Shown here: piece by piece, positions 37,795 to 39,131 of the stretch | Layout of the letters: each line of letters begins with the position of its first letter | Numbering within the stretch: position 1 is the stretch's first letter | Virus record (IMG/VR): IMGVR_UViG_3300048597_000082 | Coordinates: 1-39,131 of that record | Direction: 5' to 3' (one strand) | Source of the DNA: a virus | Length of the DNA stretch: 39,131 bases | Translations under genes and position numbers: made by a program | The notes under the pieces: model-generated | Seen by the model: the letters and a program-made list of their open reading frames with translations, nothing else | What the model was told of the DNA's origin: nothing | The model's database searches: none

Positions 37795-38001
37795 ATGCTG
37801 TTCTTGACCGAGCTCGAACTGCGCGAACTGACGCGCCTGCAGCGGCCGTCGGCGATCGCCCGGTGGCTGCGCGAGCACGGTTATCCTTTCGACATTGCTG
37901 CCGACGGCTGGCCCCGCGTCCTGCGGGCCTACGTCGAGCAGCGCCTGAGCGGCGACACCACGCCGACGAAGAAACGCGAGCCAGCCCTGCGCCTTGTATG
38001 A
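37795..38001 (+). CDS. DUF4224 protein, excisionase-like position
   Basis: A 68-residue protein. FLTELELRELTRLQRPSAIARWLREHGYPF matches DUF4224, small proteins commonly found just before phage tyrosine integrase genes. Their role is unproven, but position and small basic helices suggest a directionality or regulatory factor. Its TGA overlaps the integrase ATG. The 14 bases before its start contain no strong ribosome site. Confidence 0.8.
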   Translation: MLFLTELELRELTRLQRPSAIARWLREHGYPFDIAADGWPRVLRAYVEQRLSGDTTPTKKREPALRLV

Positions 38002-38975
38002 AACGCGATCGGCACCTGCCGGCAGGCATGTACTTCAAGCACGGCCGGCACTGGCTCGTGCGTCGCAACAAGTGGCACCCGCTGCCCGTCGAACTAGGTC
38101 CCGCCCTTGCCGAGTACGCCCGCCTGCTGAACGCGCCGCGCGCCGGCATGGACGCATCGATCGATCAGGCGCTGGCCAACGCCAAGGCGCGCGGACTGGC
38201 CGAGAACACGCTGGCACAGTACGGAGCAATCGCCCCGCGGCTGAAGCACATATTCGCCGAGTTCACGCCGGCCGACGTGCGCCCAGTGCACGTGCGCAAG
38301 ATGCTCAACGCGATGGCCGACACGCCGAACATGGCCAACCGGTTCCGCAACCTGCTCGTGCTGGCGCTGCAGGCCGCCGTCGACGCCGGCGAGATCGACC
38401 GCAACCCGGCCAAGGAAGTCGAGCCGCTGCGCGAGGCAAAGCGCGATCGCTATATCACCGACGACGAGTTCGCCCGGATCTACGACGCGGCCCCGCCCGC
38501 CGTGCAGATCTTCATGGGACTGGCCTACCTCACCGGCCAGCGCATCGGCGACGTGATCGGCATCAAGCATGCGGACCTGCTCGAGCAGGGCATCGCGTTC
38601 CGCCAGCAGAAGACCGACGCGAAGTTGATCATCGCGTGGACGCCGGAACTGCGCGCGATCGTCCAGCGCGCGAAGGATCTGCGCCAGGTGCGCGGATGGT
38701 GGCTGCTATGCAAGCGCAACGGCCAGCCGTACAGTTACAAGGGCATGCGCGATGCGTTCGACCGCGCCACGATCAAGGCCGGCGTCGAGGATTGCACGCC
38801 GCATGATCTGCGCGCCAAGAGCGGCACCGACGCGAAGAAGCAGGGACTCAACCCGACGCTGCTGCTCGGCCACAGCAGCGAGCAGCAGACGAAGCGATAC
38901 ATCCGTCAGCGCCTCGTCGATGTCGTGCACGGCCCGCGTCTCTTAGACGCGTCTAAGAAATCGGGCGCTAAGTGA
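37998..38975 (+). CDS. int: Tyrosine integrase
   Basis: A 325-residue site-specific recombinase that would join phage and host DNA. The N-terminal 50 residues are a short DNA-binding module. Residues about 55-140 are the core-binding domain. The catalytic residues are in order: Arg182 (LTGQRIGDV), Lys205 (RQQKTDAK), His269 and Arg272 (CTPHDLRAKSG), His292 (LLGHSSEQQ) and Tyr301 (TKRYIRQ). The gene end runs into the terminal repeat and holds an 18-base palindrome. ATG 37998 overlaps the upstream stop. Confidence 0.93.
   Translation: MKRDRHLPAGMYFKHGRHWLVRRNKWHPLPVELGPALAEYARLLNAPRAGMDASIDQALANAKARGLAENTLAQYGAIAPRLKHIFAEFTPADVRPVHVRKMLNAMADTPNMANRFRNLLVLALQAAVDAGEIDRNPAKEVEPLREAKRDRYITDDEFARIYDAAPPAVQIFMGLAYLTGQRIGDVIGIKHADLLEQGIAFRQQKTDAKLIIAWTPELRAIVQRAKDLRQVRGWWLLCKRNGQPYSYKGMRDAFDRATIKAGVEDCTPHDLRAKSGTDAKKQGLNPTLLLGHSSEQQTKRYIRQRLVDVVHGPRLLDASKKSGAK
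38941..38958. other. Perfect palindrome inside the integrase 3' end
   Basis: TCTTAGACGCGTCTAAGA is an 18-base perfect palindrome within the last codons of int. Its two halves are a minus-strand and a plus-strand GTCTAAGA, the same 8-mer found twice more in 1-189. It could be a site for integrase or an excision factor, or simply a hairpin at the int transcript end. Confidence 0.75.
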
Positions 38976-39131
38976 CTGATTCACAAGCCACGCCGATGAT
39001 GCGGCAGTACCTGTCGGTTCTATGCCTAACGCACTGATCCGACAAGACATTCGCGATTGCGCCGTCTAAGAAATTCGGCGCGTTGAACCGCGAACGCTCC
39101 CTCTGACAGATCGACGACCTGCGCAGGTTCT
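38950..39131. repeat. Terminal direct repeat, right copy
   Basis: Identical to 1-182 except g39004 for a55. It starts inside the integrase gene and includes its stop codon at 38973-38975. The perfect part, 39005-39131, is exactly 127 bases long. Confidence 0.95.

Noticed and set aside
1-39131. Diversity-generating retroelement, as in some phages of similar layout
   Set aside because: No reverse transcriptase ORF and no template/variable repeat pair were seen near the tail protein genes.
1-39131. tRNA genes or CRISPR arrays
   Set aside because: No cloverleaf-like sequence with CCA end was noticed by eye and no regularly spaced repeat-spacer pattern exists. A tRNAscan run would be decisive for tRNAs.

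Overview
The window is the complete or nearly complete genome of a temperate, P22-like short-tailed phage of a GC-rich proteobacterium. A beta- or gammaproteobacterial host is the best guess, from the GC-rich third codon positions and the spanin-type lysis genes. The last 182 bases repeat the first 182 with one mismatch, so the sequence is probably a circular molecule of about 38.95 kb opened at the attachment-site region beside the integrase gene. No tRNA, insertion sequence, CRISPR array or host housekeeping gene was seen.

Layout. 1-190: non-coding attP-like region. 190-2348 (minus): lysis module, with two holin-like membrane proteins, a 33-residue coupled ORF, a GH19-type endolysin and Rz with nested Rz1. 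2354-17972 (minus): virion genes in P22 logic: head-binding tail protein, three ejection-type proteins, an S74-ending fibre, gp10-like and gp4-like tail factors, small structural proteins, P22-type coat and scaffold. 18075-22193 (minus): portal, large and small terminase. 22215-30956 (minus): the early leftward operon, with RusA-like resolvase, DUF1376 replication protein carrying an origin-like repeat cluster, a DnaB/Twinkle-like helicase, a methylase-like protein, a helicase-methyltransferase fusion, small HTH/RHH/HNH-like proteins and a Cro-like gene.

30957-31909 is the immunity region. A short XRE repressor, a small membrane protein and a probably exported HNH protein lie between two mirror-image operator-promoter blocks built on TTAGCAA-N4-TTGCTAA. 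31936-38975 (plus) is the rightward operon: a train of tiny stop/start-overlapping genes, a Sak4-like recombinase, NinB, a Ref-like nuclease, several unknowns, a DUF1643 protein, a DpdA/TGT-like protein followed by a YhhQ-like 7-deazaguanine-precursor transporter, a DUF4224 protein and the tyrosine integrase.

How it works together. The repressor probably shuts both early promoters through paired operators. After derepression the left operon replicates and modifies DNA, while the right operon recombines and possibly hypermodifies it. The late genes then package by a P22-like mechanism and lyse the cell. The observations most worth a second look are the DpdA-like plus YhhQ-like pair, the mirrored operators with a probably leaderless cro-like transcript, and the iteron/G-quadruplex cluster inside the DUF1376 gene.
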